The translations under genes and the position numbers were made by a program. From AC-56 sp963702195 (GTDB taxonomy: Bacteria; Actinomycetota; Thermoleophilia; Solirubrobacterales; 70-9): 64,000 bases of DNA. This document shows positions 41,411 to 49,876 of this stretch, one piece after another; within the stretch, counting starts at the first letter, position 1, and each line of letters starts with the position of its first letter. Under the pieces are notes generated by a model. It was given only the letters and a program-made list of their open reading frames with translations. It did not search any database and was not told the origin of the DNA. The stretch covers positions 1,984,001 through 2,048,000 of the forward strand of contig OY969725.1 of the NCBI GenBank assembly GCA_963702195.1, read 5' to 3'.

Positions 41411-42341
41411 CTAAGTGGCGGGGCGCACGATTGCGGACAAGAATGTGATCGCTCCCTCCACCCGCTGCTTCAGCGCGCGAAGGGCGTTTAGGTCAAATAC
41501 CCCGGCATCGCCGTGCGTGGCGTCGTTGAACACGCGGAACAGCTTCATCACATCGTCCACGTCCGTCTCCACGAAGTCGCGCAGGCTCTCGTGGTCAGCT
41601 CCGCTTTTGCTGAGGAGGTATCCGATCTTCGCCCGTCGGATCGGCCTGCCGTCGTCCAGCGTCTCGCAATCGGGTAGAGCTTCCAGCACGACGTCGTCTG
41701 CCGCCTCGACATCGATTACCCGGGTGAGGATTTCGCGCGAGCTCGTGCAGAAGTGACGGGCGGCGTCTGGGTTCCGCGAGTCCAGTGAGAACAAGGCCCC
41801 CCTGCCACCGCTTGTCGAGCTCCGGAGAGATGACGCGCAACTCGTCGGTGATGACCGTCTCCTCGCCCCGCAGGTCGGCTTCGTCGCCGAGTAGCGCGTT
41901 CGCGGCGGCGGCGCTGTTAGCCGTCTCGGCCTCGGCCAGATCGGCCAGCGCGACGCCGGACCCACTCCACGACTCGGACGCCACGTCAACGCGCTGGTAG
42001 GCCTCGTTCAACACTCGGACTGAAGCCTGGACTGGGACGGACTGAGCAGTCGAGGCCTGCCGCTCCAGGCGCTTCAGCTCGTTGATCAGGCGCTGGCGGT
42101 CCTGCCGCACCCGGGTGTTGTGCGCCTTCGCCTTGCGGTTGTAGGCGTCAATCTCTCGCTTCTGCTGGCGAACGGCCGCGTTGTGCTTATCGACGTCGCG
42201 GTTGTATTCGCGCTCGGCGCGCTTGAGCTCGCTGTTGTAGCGGCGCGCCTCCTGGTTGTAGCGGTCGATCGCCTGGCGCTGCTCGCGCTCGGCCTTGCGG
42301 ATCATGCTCTGAAGCTGGGATGGAGTGACTCGTCGCGCCAT
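41411..42341 (-). pseudogene. Predicted pPIWI-associating nuclease gene with frameshift
   Basis: Frame 1 from ATG 42341 encodes a long coiled coil of repeated YN/HN-containing helices (AIDRYNQEARRYN..., AYNRKAKAHNTRV), then VITDELRVISPELDKRWQG. Frame 2 continues ALFSLDSRNPDAARHFCTSSREILTRVIDV...RRAKIGYLLSKSGADHESLRDFVETDVDDVMKLFRVFNDATHG to the stop at 41411. The switch falls in a run of six C (41797-41802, G6 in the coding strand); five would restore one 309-aa protein. The C-terminal part resembles the predicted pPIWI-associating nuclease family. It is either an inactivated gene, phase-variable, or a sequencing error. Confidence 0.75.
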
Positions 42342-42554
42342 TAGCAGTAATCCACCAGCATACGAAGCGGAGCGGCGGACCCGCGAAGCGCGGTACTGCT
42401 GCGTTGCGCCCAGGTGAGGGTGCCTGCCCCGGCACGCGAAAGTGGACGAGGACCGAGCGAATCCGATTACCCCGGATCGAGTGGTGGCAAGATAGGAAGC
42501 CGCCCCCGAATGTTCCTCTCCTCGTGACCTCTAGGCCGGCGATAGATTCTCGGC

Positions 42555-42962
42555 GTGTCCAGCTGGTTGAAACTCCTGGGGAAGGCGCCGGACCAGCTGG
42601 TGCCTGACCGCTGGGCGTTCGACCGCCCCGATCTTCTCGAGCGCGTCCGGTTTGGCGATGCGCACAAGCCGACGGACATCGGCAAGGGTGACGAGCTTGT
42701 CTACTACGGCGTCGGCTGGCAGCGGATCTTCGCGATCGCGGTGGTGACCTCCGAGGAGCCATACGAAACGACCCTGACGACGCGGTGGGAGCAGGACTGG
42801 CCCTGGGTCCTCGACGTCCGCGTCACAGCGAAGAAGCGCAAGATCAGCGAGGCCCCGAGCGTGATGGAGCTCGGCACCACCCCGGATCTGCGCCACGAGG
42901 GCTACGTCCCGCTGACAGCCGCGCAGCTTTCGAAGGCGAAGTCCGTCATCGCGGCCAACTAG
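42555..42962 (+). CDS. EVE/PUA-like domain protein (135 aa)
   Basis: SSWLKLLGKAPDQLVPDRWAF, then GDELVYYGVGWQRIFAIAVVTSEEPYE and WPWVLDVRV follow the EVE/PUASE pattern: a small beta-barrel that reads modified bases. In defense loci EVE domains are thought to sense modified phage DNA. GTG start; divergent from the frameshifted nuclease gene (213 bp apart) and convergent with the OLD gene. The fold is likely; ligand unknown. Confidence 0.7.
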   Translation: MSSWLKLLGKAPDQLVPDRWAFDRPDLLERVRFGDAHKPTDIGKGDELVYYGVGWQRIFAIAVVTSEEPYETTLTTRWEQDWPWVLDVRVTAKKRKISEAPSVMELGTTPDLRHEGYVPLTAAQLSKAKSVIAAN

Positions 42963-43087
42963 GCATATCCGTCGAGCGCGACGCCCTGAACTTCTCCCAG
43001 CCTTGCGAGGGCGTCCCACCGGAGGCGAGATCCGCCTCTTTCACTGGGGCCGGGCAATCGCGAGCGATCGGCCGGTGCCCCGAGCAG

Positions 43088-44776
43088 TCAGTCGCCGGCC
43101 GCCACCCCGTCGTCGGCGCGCACAGAACCGAGGAACGCCACCAGCGCGTCGCGAACTGCTCGCACGGGGTCTGCCGGATCGAGCTTGTCGAGGTCGAGCG
43201 CGCCGACGGCATCGACGATCTGCTCAAGATTTGAGCGCCCCTTCTTCTCAAGCCTGAGCGCGTGCTCGATGTCCTCCTCGAACAGGAAGAGCCGCTCGCC
43301 CGCTGCCGCCCTGACCTTCTCAACGTTCTTGCTCACCTCGGGCTTCCTCTTCGCCTTGGTTGCGTCGCCGTCACTCACAACGAAAAGGTCGATGTCCAAG
43401 GCGTCGAGCAACCGGATGTAGTCGGGCAGGTTCTCGCGCCCGCCGCAGTCGAGCACGCTTACGCTGCGCGCATCAAGGTCGACGCCGGACTTTTCGAGGA
43501 GCACACGAACCGCTGCGACGTCATCTTGTCCCTCGCAGAGAATCACGTTCGTCGCAAACAGACACTCCGCGTTGCCGCCGCGGCGTAGCTTCTGAGCGAC
43601 CGCCTCATAGGAGAACTCAAGCGTCTCCTCGCACCGGAACCATCTGGTCGTCCCAGCGTCCTTTGCGAGGCGGAGGATCGTTGTGTACTCGGTAAGCGGC
43701 GCGAACGCTGGATCGTGTGTGGTTACGAAAACGTCGTGGCCGGCCGCGGCGAGATCGCCGAGAACGGTGCGCAGGTGCCGACGCAGATGCGGATTGAGGT
43801 AGGCCTCGGGCTCCTCTACGAGGAACACTGCCTTGCGCTCGTCGGTTGCCAACTCGGCATAGGTGCGTAGGACCGCGAGGCGCAGGAGGCTCTGATAGCC
43901 GGAGCCAAGTTGCCCGACAGGGACAATGGGGCCGTCAGCCTCATCCTGGACCTGGAGTCGCAGGGCGTCGGCGAGCAGGTCCTCGGCGGTCGGAAGGGCA
44001 ACCTTGATCACCGCACCACCCGCTTCCGGGCCGAGCAAAGCTCCAAGGTTCCGCGATAAGGCAGCCTCGATCTCAGCGAGCTTCGGCGTCAACAGGATCT
44101 CGCGGAGCCGGTTCGTCGACCGCTCGAACGCTTCTACGCTCGCCATCTCATGCTCTCCCGATTCGGTCTGGTACCGATAGACGTTCTCGGCGGAGCGGAA
44201 ATCCTCACGGTAGAGATTGAGCAAGCGCGCAAGCAGCCCGAAGCCGGTCGTGTCGAACGCCCGGTACATCGTTGGATCGAGGTCGTGGACTGGGCCGAGT
44301 TGCGCGATCACCCGCCGCGCCTGAACGGGAAGCCGGCGAAGCCGCTCGACGTCCACCTCATCAGTACCGCCCTTCGCCGCTCTCACGGGCGGGTTGTAGA
44401 TCTTGCCCTTGGTATCGAGGCAGTAATGATCGGCTTTCAGCTGGCCTCGATCCGGAGCCCTGCTGCTCTGCCAGATACGGAAGTAGAAGGCCGCAATCCC
44501 GTCCTCGCCAAAGATGTTCTCGCGCCGGAGCGGCTCGCTCAGGTGCAGTTCGAGCCGCAGTTCTTGGGTGACATCGAGTCGGTAGAAGTCGCCCGAATGC
44601 GGCTGGTACCGCCTCCTTCCGCCCAGCACGAGGCGCAGGGCTTCGATCAGGTTCGACTTCCCAGCGTTGTTTGCACCGACGACAGCGAGCAGATTCCCGG
44701 TCTGGGGCAGCTCGATCACCGTCTTGCCGGGGCCGAAGCTGCGGAAGTTTGTGAGCTCGAAACGTGAGAACCGCAT
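43088..44776 (-). CDS. OLD-family ATPase-TOPRIM endonuclease (562 aa)
   Basis: SMC-like ATPase: Walker A GANNAGKS (34-41), signature LGSGYQS (290-296), Walker B VFLVEEPE (317-324), H-loop TTHD (352-355). C-terminal TOPRIM: CEGQDD (414-419), LDCGG (442-446), SDGD (468-471). This is the overcoming-lysogenization-defect nuclease layout, as in P2 Old and GajA. No UvrD helicase (GajB) is adjacent, so it is a stand-alone class 1-type OLD rather than Gabija. It is the last gene before the tRNA-Gly att region. Confidence 0.92.
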   Translation of the reverse strand: MRFSRFELTNFRSFGPGKTVIELPQTGNLLAVVGANNAGKSNLIEALRLVLGGRRRYQPHSGDFYRLDVTQELRLELHLSEPLRRENIFGEDGIAAFYFRIWQSSRAPDRGQLKADHYCLDTKGKIYNPPVRAAKGGTDEVDVERLRRLPVQARRVIAQLGPVHDLDPTMYRAFDTTGFGLLARLLNLYREDFRSAENVYRYQTESGEHEMASVEAFERSTNRLREILLTPKLAEIEAALSRNLGALLGPEAGGAVIKVALPTAEDLLADALRLQVQDEADGPIVPVGQLGSGYQSLLRLAVLRTYAELATDERKAVFLVEEPEAYLNPHLRRHLRTVLGDLAAAGHDVFVTTHDPAFAPLTEYTTILRLAKDAGTTRWFRCEETLEFSYEAVAQKLRRGGNAECLFATNVILCEGQDDVAAVRVLLEKSGVDLDARSVSVLDCGGRENLPDYIRLLDALDIDLFVVSDGDATKAKRKPEVSKNVEKVRAAAGERLFLFEEDIEHALRLEKKGRSNLEQIVDAVGALDLDKLDPADPVRAVRDALVAFLGSVRADDGVAAGD

Positions 44777-44804
44777 ATCGGGCAGATTGACGCAGGGCTC
44801 GGCT

Positions 44805-44857
44805 GCTACCAGTTCCGGCCCCTGCGACCACTCCCTCCGCTACCAGTTTGCTACGAG
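44805..44857. repeat. GCTACCAG direct repeats, right island end
   Basis: GCTACCAGTT at 44805-44814 and 44839-44848, plus a one-mismatch GCTACGAG at 44850-44857. With the copies at 35251-35270 they flank the island, as arm-type integrase sites would. Confidence 0.55.
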
Positions 44858-44987
44858 TCGCCTCCGAAAACGGGTCAAACGGGGCTGGGTAGGGTGGGGT
44901 GGTTGGCTGGCCGCAAACGGCTCCCCGCCTACGAAAAGAGCGCCCCCGTCGCGATCTGACGCGAACTGCCGGAGGCGCTCAACGAAA

Positions 44988-45061
44988 GCGGCTGATGGGA
45001 TTCGAACCCACGACCTTCTGCATGGCAAGCAGACGCTCTAGCCAGCTGAGCTACAGCCGCG
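44988..45061 (-). tRNA. tRNA-Gly (GCC)
   Basis: Cloverleaf on the minus strand. Acceptor GCGGCTG/CAGCCGC, D-arm GTAGCTCAGCTGGCTAGAGC, anticodon loop TTGCCAT with GCC, T-arm GTGGG TTCGAAT CCCAT. No encoded CCA. Its last 11 positions (44988-44998) match 35190-35200, and its 3' end faces the defense island, so it is the probable attB site. Confidence 0.96.
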
Positions 45062-45107
45062 CGAACGGGGATTCTAGCCGTGGGCGGACCGGCTGCCGGC
45101 GCCGCTG

Positions 45108-45539
45108 CTAGGCGCCGGCGAGCTTCGCGTCCAGGGAGATGTCGATCCCGGCGAGGGCCCTCGACACCGCGCAGCCGGCCTTGGCGGCCTCCGCCTGTCG
45201 CTGGAACTCGTCGGCGTCGAGGCCCGGGACCTCGCCCTCCGTCTCGAGCTCGATCCGCGTGATCGTCGGCCCGCTCTCCGTTGGCTCCAGGGTGACGCGG
45301 GCGTTCGTCTCGACCCGAGTCGCCTCGTGCCCCGCCTCGGCGAGCGCGTGGGCGAGGGCCATCGAGAAGCACCCGGCGTGAGCCGCGCCGATCAGCTCCT
45401 CGGGGTTCGTCCCCGTTCCCTCCTCGAAGCGCGAGGAGTAGGAGTACTGGCCCTCGAAGGCGCCGCTCCCGAGGGCCATCGTCCCGCTGCCGTCCTGAAG
45501 GGCGCCCTTCCACCGTGCGTTTGCCGTGCGAACGGCCAT
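45108..45539 (-). CDS. osmC: OsmC-family peroxiredoxin (143 aa)
   Basis: OsmC fold with both redox cysteines: AHAGCFSMALAH (about C57) and AAKAGCAVSRAL (about C123), and the N-terminal YSYSSRFEEGTGTNPEELIGAA. These thiol peroxidases reduce organic hydroperoxides. It is 11 bp downstream of the RNase HI gene and likely the last gene of the fusA2-rnhA transcript. Confidence 0.93.
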   Translation of the reverse strand: MAVRTANARWKGALQDGSGTMALGSGAFEGQYSYSSRFEEGTGTNPEELIGAAHAGCFSMALAHALAEAGHEATRVETNARVTLEPTESGPTITRIELETEGEVPGLDADEFQRQAEAAKAGCAVSRALAGIDISLDAKLAGA

Positions 45540-45550
45540 CTGTGCCTCCT

Positions 45551-45958
45551 CTAGTCGTTTGCATCCAGCGCCTCGTTGACGAGGCGGTCCGCATGCTCAT
45601 TCTCCTCTCTGGGAACGTTGCGGATCGACCAGCGGTCGAAGTCCGCGAGGGCCGCCACAACGCGCGCCCGAAGCTGACGCAGGGTCGCGTCCTTCACCCG
45701 GTACTCCCCGCGGACCTGCTTGACGATCAGCTCCGAGTCGCCCACGAGCTCCAGCTCCTTCGCGCCCAGCGCGCGCCCGCGCTCGATGCCCAGGAGGAGC
45801 GCCCGATACTCGGCCACGTTGTTCGTCGCCCGGCCGATCGTCTCGGATCGCTCCTCGAGGACGGCGCCGTCCGGGTCGGCGAGCACGGCCGCGACCGCCG
45901 CGGGGCCCGGGTTGCCGCGCGCGCCACCGTCGACGTGGACGACCAGGCGCTCGCTCAA
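45551..45958 (-). CDS. rnhA: RNase HI-like protein (135 aa)
   Basis: VVHVDGGARGNPGPAAVAAVL (first Asp), TNNVAEYRALLLGIE (Glu), VGDSELIVKQVRGEYRVK (Asp) and EENEHADRLVNEAL (last Asp) are the four carboxylates of RNase H. It degrades RNA in RNA-DNA hybrids. The TTG start overlaps the preceding stop (TTGA), which fixes it. Confidence 0.92.
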   Translation of the reverse strand: MSERLVVHVDGGARGNPGPAAVAAVLADPDGAVLEERSETIGRATNNVAEYRALLLGIERGRALGAKELELVGDSELIVKQVRGEYRVKDATLRQLRARVVAALADFDRWSIRNVPREENEHADRLVNEALDAND

Positions 45959-46932
45959 GCTTCGGTTGCCGCCTGCTCCGGCTGCTCGGTTGCGGAGCGG
46001 AGGCGGAGCGTCCCGTCCTCGTCGACGGCGGCGTTCCAGGCCCGCGCCTTCTCGTCGAGCTCCGAGAGCTCGGCGCCCTTGGCGACCTCGCGAACCGGCT
46101 CGCCATCGTCGCCGTCCCCGTCGGCTCCGACCTCCCACTGGTACCAGGAGAGCTCCCAGGCAACCGTCACCAGGGCGAGCTGGCGCCGCTGATCTGGCCT
46201 CACGGCTGCATTCGGCTCTCCGAGCGATCGGATCAGCCCGGCGACCTTGCGGCGCTCCTCGCTGGAGTTGAAGCGCTCGACGGCGCGGCGCATGAGAGCC
46301 TCGGGCCCCCGCTTCGCCTTGCGGGTCGTGCTCCGACCGCCGCCGGCGCCGGTGTCGCTCTTCGCAGCCGCCCGCGACCGGCTCTGCCGCTTCGCTCTCG
46401 GCTTGGCGGGCTTTCGCCCTCGCGGCGGCTTCTCGGACCCCTCGGCGGACCCGGCCTCCGCCTCCGCCTCGGGAGCCTGCTCGGGCTCGCGCGGCGGAGC
46501 CTCCTCCGGGGCGGCGTCGGGCTCCGCGACCGGCTCGGGCTGCGCCTCATCCGGCGGGGGCGGCCAGGGCTCCCGGTCGGGCTGCCCCATGGCGGCGTCG
46601 AAGTCGTCCCATGCCGGCTCGGAACGTCCGGCCGGCGAATCGGTGTCGCGGGCGGTGCCTCCCCGGCGTCCACGACCAGCCCGAGCCCGCGCCGCCGCTC
46701 CCTTCAGTCGCTGCCCGAGGGCGAGGCCCCGAGACCGCTTGGGCGCCTCCTCGGCGACGGTGTGGGCCATCGAGACCGGAATCCACCCGGACGACTCCGC
46801 GCGCAAGCGGCATAGCGAGCAGACGCGGATCCGCTGGCGCGAGTCCGTCAGGTACTCGTGGACCTGCTCGCCCTTGAGGATCGTCCGCCCGCAGACGTCG
46901 CAGGCGGGAAATGGGTCGTGCGCGTCCGCCAC
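45955..46932 (-). CDS. Hypothetical protein with Cys4 motif and Pro/Glu/Ala-rich linker (325 aa)
   Basis: N-terminal zinc-ribbon-like CDVCGRTILKGEQVHEYL...CSLCR (about residues 9-40). A long disordered region rich in Pro, Glu, Ala and Arg (~75-205) follows, then a helical C-terminal domain (AVERFNSSEERRKVAGLIRSLGEPNAAV...ELSWYQWEV). GTG 46932 gives the Cys motif intact. It sits between the EF-G paralogue and rnhA, overlapping the latter. Function unknown; the C-terminal part looks conserved and the linker does not. Confidence 0.7.
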   Translation of the reverse strand: MADAHDPFPACDVCGRTILKGEQVHEYLTDSRQRIRVCSLCRLRAESSGWIPVSMAHTVAEEAPKRSRGLALGQRLKGAAARARAGRGRRGGTARDTDSPAGRSEPAWDDFDAAMGQPDREPWPPPPDEAQPEPVAEPDAAPEEAPPREPEQAPEAEAEAGSAEGSEKPPRGRKPAKPRAKRQSRSRAAAKSDTGAGGGRSTTRKAKRGPEALMRRAVERFNSSEERRKVAGLIRSLGEPNAAVRPDQRRQLALVTVAWELSWYQWEVGADGDGDDGEPVREVAKGAELSELDEKARAWNAAVDEDGTLRLRSATEQPEQAATEA

Positions 46933-46955
46933 GACCCCAACGTAGCAACGGCGCT

Positions 46956-49046
46956 TCAGGCAGCCGTCTTCTCGCCCGCCTCCTGGGCCTCCGCGACCAC
47001 CTTCTGAGCGATGTGGCCGGGGACCTCCTCGTAGCGCTCGAACTCCATCGAGTAGTCCCCCCTGCCGCCGGTCATTGCGCGCAGATCCGTCGCGTAGTCC
47101 AGGACCTCGGCCATCGGCACCTCGGCCTTGATCTCGGTCATCGCGCCCTTCGGCTCGACCCCCAGCGGGCGCCCGCGCCGGGAGTTGAGGTCGCCGACCA
47201 CGTCGCCCACGTTCTCCTCGGGGACGGTGATGGTCACGCGCACGATCGGCTCGAGCAGATACGGGTCCGCCTCCGCGGCGGCCTGCTTGAAGGCCATCGA
47301 GCCGGCGATCTTGAACGCCATCTCCGATGAGTCCACCGAGTGGTGCTGCCCGTCGAAGAGGCGGACGCGCAGGTCCTTGATGGGATACCCCGCGAGGACC
47401 CCCTGCTGCATCGCCTCCGAGATCCCCTTCTCGACCGCGGGGATGAAACCGCCGGGGATGACGCCCCCCTTGATCGCGTTCACGAACTCGAACCCGGTGC
47501 CGGTCTCGACCGGCTCGATCTCGATGTGACAGTCGCCGAACTGGCCCCGCCCGCCCGTCTGCTTCTTGTAGCGGCCGTGCGCCTTGGCCGGCTTGCGGAT
47601 CGTCTCCAGGTAGGGGACGCGCGGCGGGTGAAGCTCGATCTCGGCGCCGTAGCGGCGCTTCATCCGGTCGGTGATGACCTCGACGTGGACCTGCGTGAGC
47701 CCGGCGATGATCTGCTCGCCGGTGTCCGGGTCGCGGTGGACGTCGAGGGTCGGGTCCTCCTCCTCCAGGCGCCGCAGCGCGCTCGCCGCCTTCTCCTCGT
47801 CGCCCTTCGACTTGGGCTCGAACGCAAACGCCATCACCGGCGAGGGCAGGTCGAGCGGCGGGAACGACACCGCTGCGTCCTTGGCCGCGAGGACGTCGCC
47901 GGCCTGCGTGTCGCGCAGCTTGGCCACGGCGCCGATGTCGCCGGGGCCGAGCTCGTCGATCGTCTTGGTCTCCTTGCCGAGGGGCGCCGCCAGCTGGCCG
48001 ATCCGCTCCTTGGCCTGGCGCGTGACGTTGAAGACCTGCGAGTCGGAGCTCAGGGAGCCCGAGTAGACGCGCAGCATGTTGATGCGGCCGGTGTACGGAT
48101 CGGCGGTGGTCTTGAACACGTAGGCGACCGGATCGCCGTCCTCGGCGGGCTCGACTTCGATCTCGTTGCCGTCGCCGTCGAGCGCCCTGATGCCGCCGCG
48201 CATCTGCGGCGAGGGCACGTCCTCGACGAACGCCTCGAGCAGGCGGTTGGTCCCCAGATTCTGGGTCGCCACCCCGCACGTGACCGGGAACAGGTGGCCC
48301 TCGGTCACGCCCCTCTTCAGGGCGGTGACGATCTCCGAATGCGAGATCTCCTCGCCCTCGAGGTAGCGCTCCATGAGCTCGTCGGAGTTCTCCGCGACCT
48401 CGTCCATGAGCTTCTCGCGGTACTCCTCGGCCTGCGTCCGCAGGTCGTCGGGGATCTCCCCCTCGGTCGCATTGCCGCGCCCGGTGCCCTCGTAGGTGAA
48501 CGCCTTCATGTCGATCAGGTCGATGACGCCGCGCACCTCGTGCTCGGACCCGATCGGGATCTCGGTCGCCACCGCGTGGGCTCCGAAGGCCTCCTTGAGC
48601 GAGTCGAGCGACCGGAAGAAGTCTGCCCGTTCGCGGTCGAGCATGTTCACGAAGACGAGCCGCGCGAGGCCCTCCTCGTCCGCGCGCTGCCAGAGCCGCT
48701 CGGTATGGACCTCGACCCCCATCACCGCGTTGACGACGACGACCGCCGCATCGACGACCCGCAGCGCGCCCAGGGCCTCGGCCACGAACGACTGCTCGCC
48801 GGGCGTGTCGATCAGGTTGATCTTGCGGTCCGAGTAGTCGAACGACGCCACGCTCGCGCCGATCGACATCGAGCGCTCCTGCTCGTCGGGCTCGAAGTCG
48901 AAGACCGTGGAGCCGTCGTCGACCTGCCCCAGCCGGTTGACAACCCCGGCCTCGAACAGGAGCGCCTCGCAGAGACTGGTCTTTCCACTCCCCCGATGGC
49001 CAATCAGCGCGACATTGCGGATCCGATCCGCGGCCTTGTGCCCCAC
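46956..49046 (-). CDS. Elongation factor G paralogue, FusA2-like (696 aa)
   Basis: Translational GTPase: P-loop GHRGSGKT (16-23), DTPGE G3 motif and NMLDRE in place of the usual NKxD, then EF-G domains II-V (GKETKTIDELGPGDIGAVAKLRDTQAGDV, YTKQTGGRGQFGD-like YKKQTGGRGQFGDCHIEIEP, RRGRPLGVEPKG). The altered G4 motif and missing insertions mark it as the secondary EF-G family of actinobacteria rather than the canonical factor. Its cellular role is not established. Confidence 0.88.
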   Translation of the reverse strand: MGHKAADRIRNVALIGHRGSGKTSLCEALLFEAGVVNRLGQVDDGSTVFDFEPDEQERSMSIGASVASFDYSDRKINLIDTPGEQSFVAEALGALRVVDAAVVVVNAVMGVEVHTERLWQRADEEGLARLVFVNMLDRERADFFRSLDSLKEAFGAHAVATEIPIGSEHEVRGVIDLIDMKAFTYEGTGRGNATEGEIPDDLRTQAEEYREKLMDEVAENSDELMERYLEGEEISHSEIVTALKRGVTEGHLFPVTCGVATQNLGTNRLLEAFVEDVPSPQMRGGIRALDGDGNEIEVEPAEDGDPVAYVFKTTADPYTGRINMLRVYSGSLSSDSQVFNVTRQAKERIGQLAAPLGKETKTIDELGPGDIGAVAKLRDTQAGDVLAAKDAAVSFPPLDLPSPVMAFAFEPKSKGDEEKAASALRRLEEEDPTLDVHRDPDTGEQIIAGLTQVHVEVITDRMKRRYGAEIELHPPRVPYLETIRKPAKAHGRYKKQTGGRGQFGDCHIEIEPVETGTGFEFVNAIKGGVIPGGFIPAVEKGISEAMQQGVLAGYPIKDLRVRLFDGQHHSVDSSEMAFKIAGSMAFKQAAAEADPYLLEPIVRVTITVPEENVGDVVGDLNSRRGRPLGVEPKGAMTEIKAEVPMAEVLDYATDLRAMTGGRGDYSMEFERYEEVPGHIAQKVVAEAQEAGEKTAA

Positions 49047-49062
49047 GGGCGCAATATATGTC

Positions 49063-49845
49063 CTACGGGCGAGTGGCGAACCGCGAGCGCAGCGCCAGCA
49101 CCGCCTTGGTGTGGAGCTGAGAGACGCGTGACTCGGTCACGCCGAGCACCTCGCCGATCTCGCGGAGGGTGAGGTTCTCGTAGTAGTAGAGCGCCACCAC
49201 GAGCCGCTCGCGCTCCGGCAGCGACTCGATCGCGTCCGCCAGCCGGTCCTTGAGCTCCGACGCATGCGCCTCGGTCTCGGGATCGACCGCGTTGGGGTCG
49301 TGGATCGTGTCGAGCACCGAGATCGCGCCCCCACTGCCCTCCGGGTCCGCGAACGTCCACAGGTCGTCAAGCGCCAGCACCGACGAGTTCGCGATCTCGA
49401 GCAGCGAGTTGTTGAACTCGTCGACCTCGATGTGGAGCTTCGCCGCCATCTCGCCGTCGGTGGGGGCCCGCTGCAGCTCCGCCTCCAGCTCGGCGTGCGC
49501 CTTCTCGACGTCGCGGGCCCGGGCGCGAACCGAGCGCGGCACCCAGTCGAGCGAACGCAGCTCGTCGATGATCGCCCCTTTGACCCGGGCCACCGCGAAG
49601 GTCTCGAACTTGATCTCGCGGTCCGGATCGAAGCGCTCGATCGCGCCGATCAGCCCGAGCAGGCCGTAGGAGATCAGGTCGGACTCCTCGACGTGGGACG
49701 GGAGCCCGGACGCCATCCGGCCGGCGATGAACTTGACGAGGGGCGAGTAGGCGACGACGAGACGCTCCCGTGCGCGCTCGTCCCCGTCCTCCTTGTAACG
49801 CTGCCAGAGCTCCCGGAGTTCGACAGCTTTGACGTTTGTCTCCAT
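49063..49845 (-). CDS. WhiG/FliA-type sigma factor (260 aa)
   Basis: Sigma region 2 (LVVAYSPLVKFIAGRMASGLPSHVEESDLISYGLLGLIGAIERFDPDREIKFETFAVARVKGAIIDELRSLDWVPRSVR) and region 4 (LPERERLVVALYYYENLTLREIGEVLGVTESRVSQLHTKAVLALR). The FxTYA-like KFETFAVARVKGAI and VPRSVR match WhiG/FliA/SigD. It could direct motility or sporulation-like genes. ATG 49845. Confidence 0.92.
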   Translation of the reverse strand: METNVKAVELRELWQRYKEDGDERARERLVVAYSPLVKFIAGRMASGLPSHVEESDLISYGLLGLIGAIERFDPDREIKFETFAVARVKGAIIDELRSLDWVPRSVRARARDVEKAHAELEAELQRAPTDGEMAAKLHIEVDEFNNSLLEIANSSVLALDDLWTFADPEGSGGAISVLDTIHDPNAVDPETEAHASELKDRLADAIESLPERERLVVALYYYENLTLREIGEVLGVTESRVSQLHTKAVLALRSRFATRP

Positions 49846-49876
49846 CGGCTCCCCTGTGAAACCTATCCGCCGCGGC

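Noticed and set aside
43088..44776. Gabija system (GajA) suggested by the OLD nuclease
   Set aside because: No UvrD-like helicase (GajB) lies on either side; neighbours are an EVE-domain gene and the tRNA-Gly att region.
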